Assembly: GCF_012396365.1 (NCBI RefSeq)
Contig: NZ_JAAXPG010000042.1
Span: 1-60,599 of the forward strand
Length of the DNA stretch: 60,599 nt
Direction: 5' to 3'
From: Nocardiopsis alborubida
GTDB lineage: Bacteria; Actinomycetota; Actinomycetes; Streptosporangiales; Streptosporangiaceae
This document shows, one piece after another, positions 35,494 to 43,342 of this stretch (the first letter of the stretch is position 1; each line of letters opens with the position of its first letter). The notes under the pieces are model-generated. The model saw nothing but the letters and a program-made list of their open reading frames with translations, made no database searches and was not told the origin of the DNA. The position numbers and the translations under genes are program-made.

Positions 35494-36735
35494 TCACAGG
35501 AAGGGCCGCCAGGGGGCCAGCACGGCCTCGCCGAACTTGGCGTACCAGGGGCGGTCCCGCCACTCGCACTCGGTCAGCTCGCGGGCGTTGGTGAGGTCGT
35601 TGGCGAAGACCTCCTCCAGGTGCCCGGCCACGCCCTCGTCGAAGATCTCCACGTTGATCTCGTAGTTGCCCGTCAGGCTCAGCCGGTCCACGTTGGCGGT
35701 GCCGATCGTGGACCAGCGTCCGTCCACCGTCGCCGTCTTGGCGTGCACCATGGCGTTGCGGTACAGCCACAGGCGCACGCCGCCGCGCAGCAGCACCGAG
35801 TACTGGCTGCGGGAGATCCAGTCCGCGACGACGTGGTTGGACTCCTCCGGCACGAGGATGTTGACGTCCACGCCGCGCTCGACCGCGTCGACCAGGGCGT
35901 TCTGGAACTCCCGGTCGGGCATGAAGTAGGCCTGGGTGAACAGCACCCGCTCCTTGGCCCGGTCGATGGCCTCCAGGAACATCGCCCGGATGGGGTAGAT
36001 GAGCATCTCGGGCACGTTGCGGTGCACGCGGAAGTGCGCGTCCCAGTCGGGGTCGCCGAAGTTCTCCAGCTCGGGCTGGCGGGGCCTGCGGTTCATGTTC
36101 CAGAAGTCGCTGAAGGCGTTCTCCAGCTCCCACACCGCCGGGCCGGTCACGCGCATGTGGGTGTCGCGCCAGTCGGTGGCGTAGAGCGAGCCCACGTTGT
36201 ACCCGCCGACGAAGCCCACCTCGCCGTCGACGGTGAGGATCTTGCGGTGGTCGCGGCCGGACTTGCGGATGTTCAGCAGCAGCACGCCGGGGCGCAGGAG
36301 CGGGTACTCCAGCACGCGGACGTTGGGCGGGAAGCGGAAGAAGGAGCGGGGCACCACCAGGTTCGCGAAGCCGTCGTAGACGACGTACACCTCGACGCCC
36401 CGGTCGGCCGCCTCGATGAGCGCGCGCTTGAACCGCTGGCCCACCCGGTCGTCCTTGATGATGTAGGACTCGAACAGGACGCGGCGCCGGGCCCCCCGGA
36501 TCGCCGCGATCATGTCCTCGAACAGGTCCTCGCCGTAGGTGTACACGGTGGCCGTGGTCCCGGTGTCGCCCACCGGCAGCTCGGCGGGCGCCGTGCGGGG
36601 GAAGAAGGCCCGGCGCGGCCGCACCTTCCTGCGCCAGTGGTTGACCCCCATGAGGGTCGCGGCCACGGCGACCTGGGTGGTCACCAGTCCGACGAGCCCC
36701 CACTTGGCCACCGAGGTGATGGTGGAGCGTCGCAC
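35494..36735 (-). CDS. Phospholipase D-type cardiolipin synthase-like protein
   Basis: 413 residues. One N-terminal membrane helix is followed by two phospholipase D HKD motifs: HRKILTVDGEVGFVGG and HAKTATVDGRWSTIGTAN (H-K-x4-D in both). Such enzymes condense phosphatidylglycerol to cardiolipin or transfer a phosphatidyl group. GTG 36735 follows GGGAGG at five bases. It shares strand with flanking methyltransferases but spacing does not show an operon. Confidence 0.9.
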   Translation of the reverse strand: MRRSTITSVAKWGLVGLVTTQVAVAATLMGVNHWRRKVRPRRAFFPRTAPAELPVGDTGTTATVYTYGEDLFEDMIAAIRGARRRVLFESYIIKDDRVGQRFKRALIEAADRGVEVYVVYDGFANLVVPRSFFRFPPNVRVLEYPLLRPGVLLLNIRKSGRDHRKILTVDGEVGFVGGYNVGSLYATDWRDTHMRVTGPAVWELENAFSDFWNMNRRPRQPELENFGDPDWDAHFRVHRNVPEMLIYPIRAMFLEAIDRAKERVLFTQAYFMPDREFQNALVDAVERGVDVNILVPEESNHVVADWISRSQYSVLLRGGVRLWLYRNAMVHAKTATVDGRWSTIGTANVDRLSLTGNYEINVEIFDEGVAGHLEEVFANDLTNARELTECEWRDRPWYAKFGEAVLAPWRPFL

Positions 36736-36877
36736 AGTCGCCTCCCGGGCAGGGACCTCCGCGGTGCCGGGCCCGGCCGCGGACGCCCCTGGTACAAAGT
36801 GGACGTCAACCGTATCCCGGGGCACCGGCGGACGGCGGCGCGTCCGCCCCGTGCCCCCGTGACACAGGATTCTCCCC

Positions 36878-37675
36878 CTACCCCCGTTCCCGGCGTCGGA
36901 ACGCCACCAGCTCCGTGGTCGGGCTCTCACTGCGGCCCCGGACCAGGCGCCGCTCCAGCGGGTACAGCGCCGCGCCCGCGAGCCACCCGGTCGGCGCGGT
37001 GAGGGTGGCCGCGCGCAGGGCCCCGCCCCACGCCTTGCGCCAAGGCGCGGGGGCGTCCACCTGGGCGTTCATGAGCATGAGCATGGGCACCCGGCGGACC
37101 AGGTCGAACCCGGCCCGGTCCGCGGTGTCCGTGATCCACTCCAGGGTGCGGTTGACCTGGTGTTCGCCGCGCTGCTCGGGACGGCGGAGGCAGTTCTCGG
37201 AGACCACGAGGAGGCCGCCGGGGCGCAGCACCCGGGCGAACTCGCCGACGGCCCGGGTGTAGCGCTCGTCGTCGGTGATGTGGAAGAGCACGTCCATACA
37301 GGACAGCGCGTCGAAGGAGTCGTCGTCGAAGGCGTCGAGGTCGGCGGCGTCCTGGCGGACGAACCGGTGGTCGGGGAACCTGCCGCGCAGGCGCTGGACG
37401 GCCGCGTCGGTCATGTCGCACCCGGTGACGTCACCGACGCCCATGCGCCCCCACAGGCGCACGTAGAATCCGGTGCCGCTGCCCACGTCGAGGACGCTGG
37501 CGCCGGACCGGCCGGGGGTCAGCCGGGCGGCCTCGCGCAGGAACACCTCCTCGCGCACCTTGTACATCCACGTGTTGAAGGGGCGGCCCAGGGCCCGGTA
37601 GCCGACGCCGCTCTCGGTCCAGTCGCCTTCGAGGCGGCGTTCCCAGAAGTCTCGCAGTTCGCTGTGCGTAGCCAT
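36878..37675 (-). CDS. SAM-dependent class I methyltransferase
   Basis: 265 residues. Motif I is VLDVGSGTGFYVRLW, the acidic residue is in VTGCDMTDAAV, and motif IV DSFDALSCMDVLFHI is followed by LRPGGLLVVSENC. ATG 37675 starts the conserved region HSELRDFWERR. The C-terminal third (LMLMNAQVDAPAPWRKAWGG) has a hydrophobic patch that may contact membrane or lipid substrates. Substrate unknown. Lies upstream of the phospholipase D-type gene. Confidence 0.87.
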   Translation of the reverse strand: MATHSELRDFWERRLEGDWTESGVGYRALGRPFNTWMYKVREEVFLREAARLTPGRSGASVLDVGSGTGFYVRLWGRMGVGDVTGCDMTDAAVQRLRGRFPDHRFVRQDAADLDAFDDDSFDALSCMDVLFHITDDERYTRAVGEFARVLRPGGLLVVSENCLRRPEQRGEHQVNRTLEWITDTADRAGFDLVRRVPMLMLMNAQVDAPAPWRKAWGGALRAATLTAPTGWLAGAALYPLERRLVRGRSESPTTELVAFRRRERG

Positions 37676-37817
37676 GGGACCACTGTCACACCGCGCCCGC
37701 GGGAAGTCCCGCCGCAGCGCCGCAACGGCCCCGGAGAGCCGCGTGCGCCCGGTTTTCGGACATCCCGGTGCCCTCAAGGCGAAGGGCCGGATCTCGCGGA
37801 CCCCGCCCGTCCGCGGC

Positions 37818-38408
37818 TCAGGGGACGCGGTGGGCGACCACGCGCTCCACGAACCCCAGCGCGGTCCGGTCGTGGTGGTCGACCGCGAACCCCGCGTCGA
37901 CGGCCACGTGCCGGGGCAGCCGCCGGGGCCGGTCCTTGCGGGCCTCCCGCACGCGCAGGGGCCACCGGGTGTACTCGACGTGGTCGACCAGCAGCAGGAG
38001 CCCGCCCGGCCGCAGGACGCGGTGCATCTCGGACAGGGCGCGGTACTGGTCGGGGATGGTGCACAGGGCGAGCGCGCACAGGACGGTGTCGAACTCCCCG
38101 TCGCCGAAGGGCAGGTCCTGCGCGTCGCCCTCGCACAGGGTGAGGCGTCCGTCCAGTCCGGCGGCCCGTTCCCGGGCCCTGGCCAGCATGCCGGGGCTCA
38201 GGTCCACGCCGGTGACCTCCACCCCGTCCCGGTAGTACGGCAGGTTCTGGCCGGTGCCCACGGCGACCTCCAGAACCCGGCCGCGCGCCCTGGCGCACAG
38301 CCGGGCGCGGGTGCGGCCGAGCACGGCCCGCTGCACTCCCGCGGCGCGGTCGTAGCCCCGCGCCATCCGGTCCCACTCGCTACGCACCCGCTCGGTCCGC
38401 TCGTCCAC
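37818..38408 (-). CDS. SAM-dependent methyltransferase (UbiE/PhcB-like)
   Basis: 196 residues. Motif I VLEVAVGTGQNLPYY, acidic motif II VTGVDLSPGM, motif IV FDTVLCALALCTI followed by LRPGGLLLLVDHV. The sequence resembles phosphatidylethanolamine/ubiquinone-type methyltransferases. GTG 38408 has TGAGGGAGGACACC upstream, giving a good ribosome site. It is divergent from the MerR gene (start 38468), sharing a 59-base promoter region, which suggests that MerR controls it. Confidence 0.87.
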   Translation of the reverse strand: MDERTERVRSEWDRMARGYDRAAGVQRAVLGRTRARLCARARGRVLEVAVGTGQNLPYYRDGVEVTGVDLSPGMLARARERAAGLDGRLTLCEGDAQDLPFGDGEFDTVLCALALCTIPDQYRALSEMHRVLRPGGLLLLVDHVEYTRWPLRVREARKDRPRRLPRHVAVDAGFAVDHHDRTALGFVERVVAHRVP

Positions 38409-38432
38409 GGTGTCCTCCCTCGACCCGGTTCC

Positions 38433-38463
38433 TTGACCGGAGTCCCAGTGTGGAAGTTAATGT
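38433..38463 (+). promoter_or_regulatory. MerR-type promoter of the merR gene
   Basis: TTGACC (38433-38438) and TAATGT (38458-38463) are separated by 19 bases, the unusually long spacing typical of MerR-controlled promoters. A dyad GTGGA-n8-TCCAC (38450-38467) covers the -10 region. Transcription would start at about 38469, i.e. at or next to the ATG, so the merR mRNA is probably leaderless. Confidence 0.55.
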
Positions 38464-38467
38464 CCAC

Positions 38468-38923
38468 ATGAAGTCAAGCGAGTCGGAGCTGTCCATCGGC
38501 GAACTGGCCGAACCCTTCGGGCTGGCCACCCACGTGCTGCGGCACTGGGAGTCGGTCGGCGTCCTGGAACCGTCCCGCCGTGTGGGGGGCCAGCGCCGGT
38601 ACACGCCGGAGCAGCGCCTCCGGGTCGGGCTGGTGCTGCGCGCCCAGGAGGCCGGGTTCAGCCTGGAGCAGATCCGGGAGCTGTTCGGCGCCGAGGACGG
38701 GGCGGCGCGGCGCGACCGCCTGGCCGAGCACCTGGCGCGGTTGGACGAGCGCGTGGCCCGGCTGCGGGCGGTCCGCGACATGGTGGCGCACACGCTCTCC
38801 TGCGAGTCGCCGGACATCCTGGAGTGCCCGAGCATGAGGGCGGTGCTGGTGGAGACCTCGGTGTCGGAGTGTGCTGCTATGCATGGCCGCACACACCCTC
38901 CGAACCTCCGGGAGACCCCTTGA
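38468..38923 (+). CDS. MerR family regulator
   Basis: 151 residues. Winged helix-turn-helix LSIGELAEPFGLATHVLRHW with ESVGVLEPSRRVGGQRRY, then the coiled-coil dimer helix. A C-terminal Cys-bearing tail (TLSCESPDILEC) might bind a ligand or metal. The last 20 residues (VSECAAMHGRTHPPNLRETP) are encoded by DNA homologous to the upstream region of the second STM4015 gene, so the 3' end of merR overlaps the control region of the first STM4015 gene. Its TGA overlaps that TTG start. Confidence 0.87.
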   Translation: MKSSESELSIGELAEPFGLATHVLRHWESVGVLEPSRRVGGQRRYTPEQRLRVGLVLRAQEAGFSLEQIRELFGAEDGAARRDRLAEHLARLDERVARLRAVRDMVAHTLSCESPDILECPSMRAVLVETSVSECAAMHGRTHPPNLRETP

Positions 38924-39924
38924 CCCTCCACGAACACCTGAGCGAGTTCGCCGGACTGCCCGTCGCGAGCTACCAGGAGGCCCGCCTTCTGGAACGGCAC
39001 GGGGAGACCGTCCCGCCCGGCGCCCGGTCCCCGGAACGGGACGGCCTCGCCGACCCCGGGTCGGTGGCCTGGCAGCTGACCCGGTACGGGGACGACCTCC
39101 CGGGGGACCCCCGGGAGTACCTGGAGGGTTTCCTGGAGTTCGCCGGCGCCCCGGCCTCGGTCCGCGCCCTCGTGGTCGGCAACCTGGTGGACGGCTTCGA
39201 GGTGGAGTCCTCCGACGCCGTCCGCGACGCCCTCGCGGAGGCGGCACCGCGCCTGCCCGGCCTGCGCTCCCTCTTCTACGCGGACCTGATCTGCGACGAG
39301 TGCGAGGCGTCGTGGATCAGGCACGGGGACCTGTCCCCGCTGGTGACCGCCCTCCCCGGGCTGACCCGGTTCGCGGTGCGCGGCACCACCCGCCTGAGCC
39401 TGAAGGCGCTGGAGCACGACGGGCTGCGCCGTCTCACCCTCCAGGGCGGGGGACTGCCCGGACGGCTCGCCCGCGAGGTCGTCGCCGCCCGGCTCCCCGC
39501 CCTGGAGCACCTGGAGCTGTGGCTGGGCGTGGAGGCCTACGGCGGCGACACCACGGTGCAGGACCTCGCGCCGGTACTGTCCGGCGAGGCCTTCCCCGGG
39601 CTGAGGACGCTGGGCCTGCGCAACGCCGAGCACACGGGCGCCTGGGTGCGGGTCCTCGCCGAGGCCCCCGTCACCTCCCGCCTGCACACCCTGGACCTGT
39701 CCCTGGGGACCCTGCGCGACGAGGACGTCCCGGTCCTGCTGGAGTCGCCCGTGTTCCGCGGGCTCGGGAAGCTGGACCTGCACCACCACTACCTGTCCGA
39801 GGAGGCGGAGAAGGAGGTGCGCGCGGCGTTCGCCGGAGCCGGGGTGGAGGTCGACCTGTCCGAACGCGAGGAGCCCGACGACTGGGACGGCGAGGCCGAG
39901 TACTACCCGGCGGTCTCGGAGTAG
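38920..39924 (+). CDS. STM4015-type LRR-like protein, copy 1
   Basis: 334 residues of the STM4015 family, an LRR-like (ribonuclease-inhibitor-like) protein of unknown function. Typical segments: EFAGLPV near the start, GSVAWQL, LEHLELWLGVEAYGGDTT, FPGLRTLGLRNAEH, HTLDLSLGTL and LDLHHHYLSEE. The tail is acidic and ends YYPAVSE. The TTG start is inferred from the equivalent GTG of copy 2 (same GGGAGACCCC ribosome site) and overlaps the merR stop. The N-terminal third is the most diverged of the four copies. First of a tandem set feeding the STM4011-4014 genes. Confidence 0.88.
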   Translation: MTLHEHLSEFAGLPVASYQEARLLERHGETVPPGARSPERDGLADPGSVAWQLTRYGDDLPGDPREYLEGFLEFAGAPASVRALVVGNLVDGFEVESSDAVRDALAEAAPRLPGLRSLFYADLICDECEASWIRHGDLSPLVTALPGLTRFAVRGTTRLSLKALEHDGLRRLTLQGGGLPGRLAREVVAARLPALEHLELWLGVEAYGGDTTVQDLAPVLSGEAFPGLRTLGLRNAEHTGAWVRVLAEAPVTSRLHTLDLSLGTLRDEDVPVLLESPVFRGLGKLDLHHHYLSEEAEKEVRAAFAGAGVEVDLSEREEPDDWDGEAEYYPAVSE

Positions 39925-39948
39925 TCCCGGCGACCGCCGCCCCGGCGC

Positions 39949-39970
39949 CGCCCGCCCGGGCACGGGCGGC
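39949..39970. terminator. Hairpin between STM4015 copies 1 and 2
   Basis: CCGCCCG and CGGGCGG form a stem around a short GC-rich loop between the first two copies. It may attenuate read-through; the intervals between copies 2-3 and 3-4 have no comparable hairpin. Confidence 0.45.
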
Positions 39971-40032
39971 CCGGTGTGTCGGAGCGCGCTGATAGGTATG
40001 GACGCACACCCTCCGAACCTCAGGGAGACCCC

Positions 40033-41082
40033 GTGGCCTTCGACGCCCACCTGACCGAGTTCGCCGGACTGCCCGTCGTGGAGTACCGCTCCCCGGAGGG
40101 GTGGGCGCGGGAGGCGGAGAAGGCGCGCGAGAGAGCGGAGCGGCTGGGCCGGGACTTCGCCGGCCCCGGTTCGTACCCGCCCCCCGCACTGACCGCGGCC
40201 CTGGCCGACCCCGGGTCGGTGGCCTGGCGCCTCAGCGACGACGAGGAGCCCCTGGACGACTACCGGCGGTTCACCGCGCAGGTGGACCAGGACCGGGTCG
40301 CAGCCGTCGTGCTCGGGGACATGCGGGAGACCTTCTCCGTGCAGTGTCCCGACCCCCTCAAGCGCGCCCTCCTGGAGGTGGCGCCGGACCTGACCGGGCT
40401 GCGCTCCCTCTTCTACTGCGACGTGACCTTCGAGGAGATCGAGGTCTCGTGGATCGAGCTGGGCGACATGGCCCCGGTCCTGGCCGCCTTCCCCCTGCTG
40501 ACCGAGTTCGCGGTGCGCGGCACGGGTGACATGAGCCTGCACGTGCCCCGGCACGACTCGCTGCGCCGCCTCACCCTCCAGGGCGGAGGGCTGCCCGCGA
40601 AGCTCACCCGCGAGATCGTCTCGTCCGGGCTGCCGCACCTGGAGCACCTGGAGCTGTGGCTGGGCGTGGAGAACTACGGGGGCGACACCACCCCGGAGGA
40701 CCTCGCCCCGGTCCTGTCCGGCGAGGTGTTCCCCGGGCTGGGGTCGCTGGGCCTGCGCAACGCCGAGCACACCGACGACTGGGTCCCGGTCCTCGCCGAG
40801 GCACCCGTCACCTCCCGCCTGCACACCCTGGACCTGTCCCTGGGCACCCTCACCGACAGGGGCGCTCGGGCCCTGGTCGAGGCCGCTCCCGCGTTCGGGC
40901 ACCTGAAGCGGCTCGATCTGCACCGCCACTACCTGTCCGAGGAGATGAGCGGGCACGTCCAGGCCGCCTTCGCCGGGACCGGTGTGGACGTGGACCTGTC
41001 CGACCGCGAGGTCGGCAGCGACTGGGAGGACGAGAACTTCGACTACGACGCGGCCGGCTACTACACGGCCGTCACCGAGTAG
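40033..41082 (+). CDS. STM4015-type LRR-like protein, copy 2
   Basis: 349 residues. Same domain plan as the other copies: EFAGLPVVEY, GSVAWRL, EHLELWLGVENYGGDTT, FPGLGSLGLRNAEH, LDLHRHYLSEE. It has a longer Arg/Glu-rich insertion after the N-terminal motif. The tail DWEDENFDYDAAGYYTAVTE is the most acidic of the set and ends with Thr in place of Ser. GTG 40033 follows AGGGAGACCCC. The 57 bases upstream are homologous to those before copy 1. Possible own promoter with a TAGGTAT -10-like hexamer. Confidence 0.9.
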   Translation: MAFDAHLTEFAGLPVVEYRSPEGWAREAEKARERAERLGRDFAGPGSYPPPALTAALADPGSVAWRLSDDEEPLDDYRRFTAQVDQDRVAAVVLGDMRETFSVQCPDPLKRALLEVAPDLTGLRSLFYCDVTFEEIEVSWIELGDMAPVLAAFPLLTEFAVRGTGDMSLHVPRHDSLRRLTLQGGGLPAKLTREIVSSGLPHLEHLELWLGVENYGGDTTPEDLAPVLSGEVFPGLGSLGLRNAEHTDDWVPVLAEAPVTSRLHTLDLSLGTLTDRGARALVEAAPAFGHLKRLDLHRHYLSEEMSGHVQAAFAGTGVDVDLSDREVGSDWEDENFDYDAAGYYTAVTE

Positions 41083-41158
41083 GGCCCGCACCGTCCGTCG
41101 TGTCACCCTGGGCTGCTAGATATGTTCCTGCCCGAAACCCCGAGGTAGGAGCCCCCCG

Positions 41159-42184
41159 ATGCTGAACAACCGCCACGTCACCGAGTTCGCGGGCCTGCCC
41201 GTGGTCGAGTTCCCCGCCGTCGAGGCAGAGGAGGCGGGCACCTACTCCGAGGAGCCCGCCCAGTCCCCCGAGGAGCTGGCCGCGGCGGTCGCCGACCCCG
41301 GCTCGGTGGCGTGGCGGCTGCGCGTCTCGTCGGTCTACCCGGCCGAGGACTTCGGGGACTACTTCGCCCGCTTCCTCGCGGCCGTGGACACCGGCCGGGT
41401 CCGGGCCCTGATCATCGGCGGTTGGGGCGACTTCGAGGAGGAGCCGCCCTCGACCGTCCCGCGCGACGCGCTCATCGGCGGCGCCGACGCGTTCCCCGAG
41501 CTGCGGGCCCTGTTCTTCGGCGAGATCCTCCAGGAGGAGTACGAGATCTCCTGGATCCACCAGACCGACCTGGCGCCCCTGGTGGCGGCGTTCCCCCTGC
41601 TGGAGGAACTGACCGTGCGCGGCACCGGCGACCCCTACCTGGGCGACGGCAAGCTGGAGATGGCCCTGGCCGAGCACACCGGCCTGCGGACCCTGGTCCT
41701 CCAGAGCGGCGGCCTGCCCGGCCGGGTCTCGCGCGAGGTCGCCGCCTCGCCGCTGCCCGCGCTGGAGAACCTCGAACTGTGGCTGGGCGTGGAGAACTAC
41801 CGGGGCGACACCACCCCGGACGACCTGGCGCGGGTGCTCTCCGGCGAGGCCTTCCCCGGGCTGCGCCACCTGGGCCTGCGCAACGCCGAGGACGTCGACG
41901 GCTGGATCCCGGTCCTGGCCCAGGCCCCCGTCCTGGCCTCCCTGGACACGCTGGACCTGTCCCTGGGCGTCCTCACCGACAAGGGCGGACAGGCCCTGGT
42001 GGAGGCCGCGTCCGCGTTCGCGGGGCTGCGCCGCCTGGACCTGCACCACCACTACCTGTCCGAGGAGACGCAGGCGCGCGTCCGCGAGGCCCTGCCGGGT
42101 GTGGAGGTCGACCTGTCCGAGCACCGGGAGCCGTACGTCCACCACGGAGGCGAGTCGTACTACTACACCGCGGTCTCGGAGTAA
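41159..42184 (+). CDS. STM4015-type LRR-like protein, copy 3
   Basis: 341 residues. EFAGLPVVEFPAVE, GSVAWRLRVS, ILQEEYEISWIHQTDLAPLV, ENLELWLGVENYRGDTT, FPGLRHLGLRNAED, LDLHHHYLSEE and the tail REPYVHHGGESYYYTAVSE. It shares its upstream region (CTGCCCGAAACCCCGAG) with copy 4, with which it is most similar, so copies 3 and 4 arose by a later duplication. ATG 41159 has GTAGGAG ten bases upstream. Function unknown; see the findings for the tail hypothesis. Confidence 0.9.
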   Translation: MLNNRHVTEFAGLPVVEFPAVEAEEAGTYSEEPAQSPEELAAAVADPGSVAWRLRVSSVYPAEDFGDYFARFLAAVDTGRVRALIIGGWGDFEEEPPSTVPRDALIGGADAFPELRALFFGEILQEEYEISWIHQTDLAPLVAAFPLLEELTVRGTGDPYLGDGKLEMALAEHTGLRTLVLQSGGLPGRVSREVAASPLPALENLELWLGVENYRGDTTPDDLARVLSGEAFPGLRHLGLRNAEDVDGWIPVLAQAPVLASLDTLDLSLGVLTDKGGQALVEAASAFAGLRRLDLHHHYLSEETQARVREALPGVEVDLSEHREPYVHHGGESYYYTAVSE

Positions 42185-42256
42185 CCCCACATCACACTCG
42201 TCACTCCGGGCTGCTGGACGTCGCCTGCCCGAAACCCCGAGCCGGAAAGCCCCCTG

Positions 42257-43342
42257 ATGCCCAACAACCACCACGTCACCGAGTTCGCGGGCCTGCCCGT
42301 GGTCGAGTTCCACTCGTGGGACACCATCCGCGACGATCTCGAAACCGCCATGTACTGGGCGCGCAACCGGAGCGAACTCCATGAGGAGCGCCCCCGGTCG
42401 CACCGGCGGCTCCTCGAGGCCATCGCCGACCCGGGCTCGGTGGCCTGGCGGCTGCGCACGGAGCCGTCGAGCTCCTACGGCAGCGGCGGCCGGACGAAGG
42501 CGTTCGAGAACCTCCAGGAGTACATGTACAGGTTCTCCGTCCTGGTAGGACAGGAGCAGGTCCGCGCCCTGGTCGTCGGAAACGTCCCCGACCAGGACTT
42601 CCAGATGCGGGCCGCCGAGGTCGTCGACGCGCTGCTCGGACTCGCCCCGAAGCTGACCGGGCTGCGCGCGCTGTTCTTCGGCGAGATCCTCCAGGAGGAG
42701 AACGAGATCTCCTGGATCCAGCTGTGCGACCTCGCTCCGCTGGCGGCCGCGCTGCCGCACCTGGAGGAACTGGTGGTGCGCGGCGGCAGCGGCTCCCTGG
42801 ACCTGCGGCTGGAGGAGCACCCCTCCCTGCGCAGGCTCACCGTCCAGAGCGGGGGGCTGCGCCCCGACGTGGTCCGGGACGTGTGCGCCTCCGGCCTGCC
42901 CGCGCTGGAGCACCTGGAGCTGTGGCTGGGCGTGGAGGAGTACGGCGGCAGGAGCACCGCGCGGGACCTCGCACCGGTGCTGTCGGGCGGGGCGTTCCCC
43001 CGGCTGCGCTCGCTGGGGCTGCGCAACGCCGGGAACCTGGGCTCCTGGATCCCGGTCATCGCCGGAGCCCCCGTCGTCTCCTCCCTGGAGGTCCTGGACC
43101 TGTCTCTGGGCGACCTCACCGACGAGGGCGGACAGGCCCTGGTCGAGGCCGCTCCCGCCTTCGCGCACCTGAAGCGGCTCGACCTGCACCACCACTACGT
43201 CTCCGAGGACGTGTGCGAACGGATCCGCGCCGCCCTGCCCGGCGTGGAGGTCGACCTGTCCGGGCGCGGGGAACCCGAGGTCCATGAGGACGAGGACGGC
43301 GAGGAGCCCGAGATCCACTACTACACCGCGGTCTCCGAATGA
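42257..43342 (+). CDS. STM4015-type LRR-like protein, copy 4
   Basis: 361 residues. Same architecture, with an extended N-terminal region (DTIRDDLETAMYWARNRSEL) and the tail EDEDGEEPEIHYYTAVSE. The TGA stop overlaps the ATG of the ATP-grasp gene (ATGA at 43339), so this copy is translationally coupled to the enzymes. The LRR-like core keeps LEHLELWLGVEEYGG and LDLHHHYVSED. ATG 42257 has CCGGAAAG upstream. As the only copy physically coupled to the enzymes it may be the primary partner. Confidence 0.9.
   Translation: MPNNHHVTEFAGLPVVEFHSWDTIRDDLETAMYWARNRSELHEERPRSHRRLLEAIADPGSVAWRLRTEPSSSYGSGGRTKAFENLQEYMYRFSVLVGQEQVRALVVGNVPDQDFQMRAAEVVDALLGLAPKLTGLRALFFGEILQEENEISWIQLCDLAPLAAALPHLEELVVRGGSGSLDLRLEEHPSLRRLTVQSGGLRPDVVRDVCASGLPALEHLELWLGVEEYGGRSTARDLAPVLSGGAFPRLRSLGLRNAGNLGSWIPVIAGAPVVSSLEVLDLSLGDLTDEGGQALVEAAPAFAHLKRLDLHHHYVSEDVCERIRAALPGVEVDLSGRGEPEVHEDEDGEEPEIHYYTAVSE

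Noticed and set aside
38380..43318. Long minus-strand frames opposite the STM4015 genes
   Set aside because: Repeated HVLGQVVVVQVE-like strings mirror the tandem STM4015 genes; they repeat because the sense genes do.
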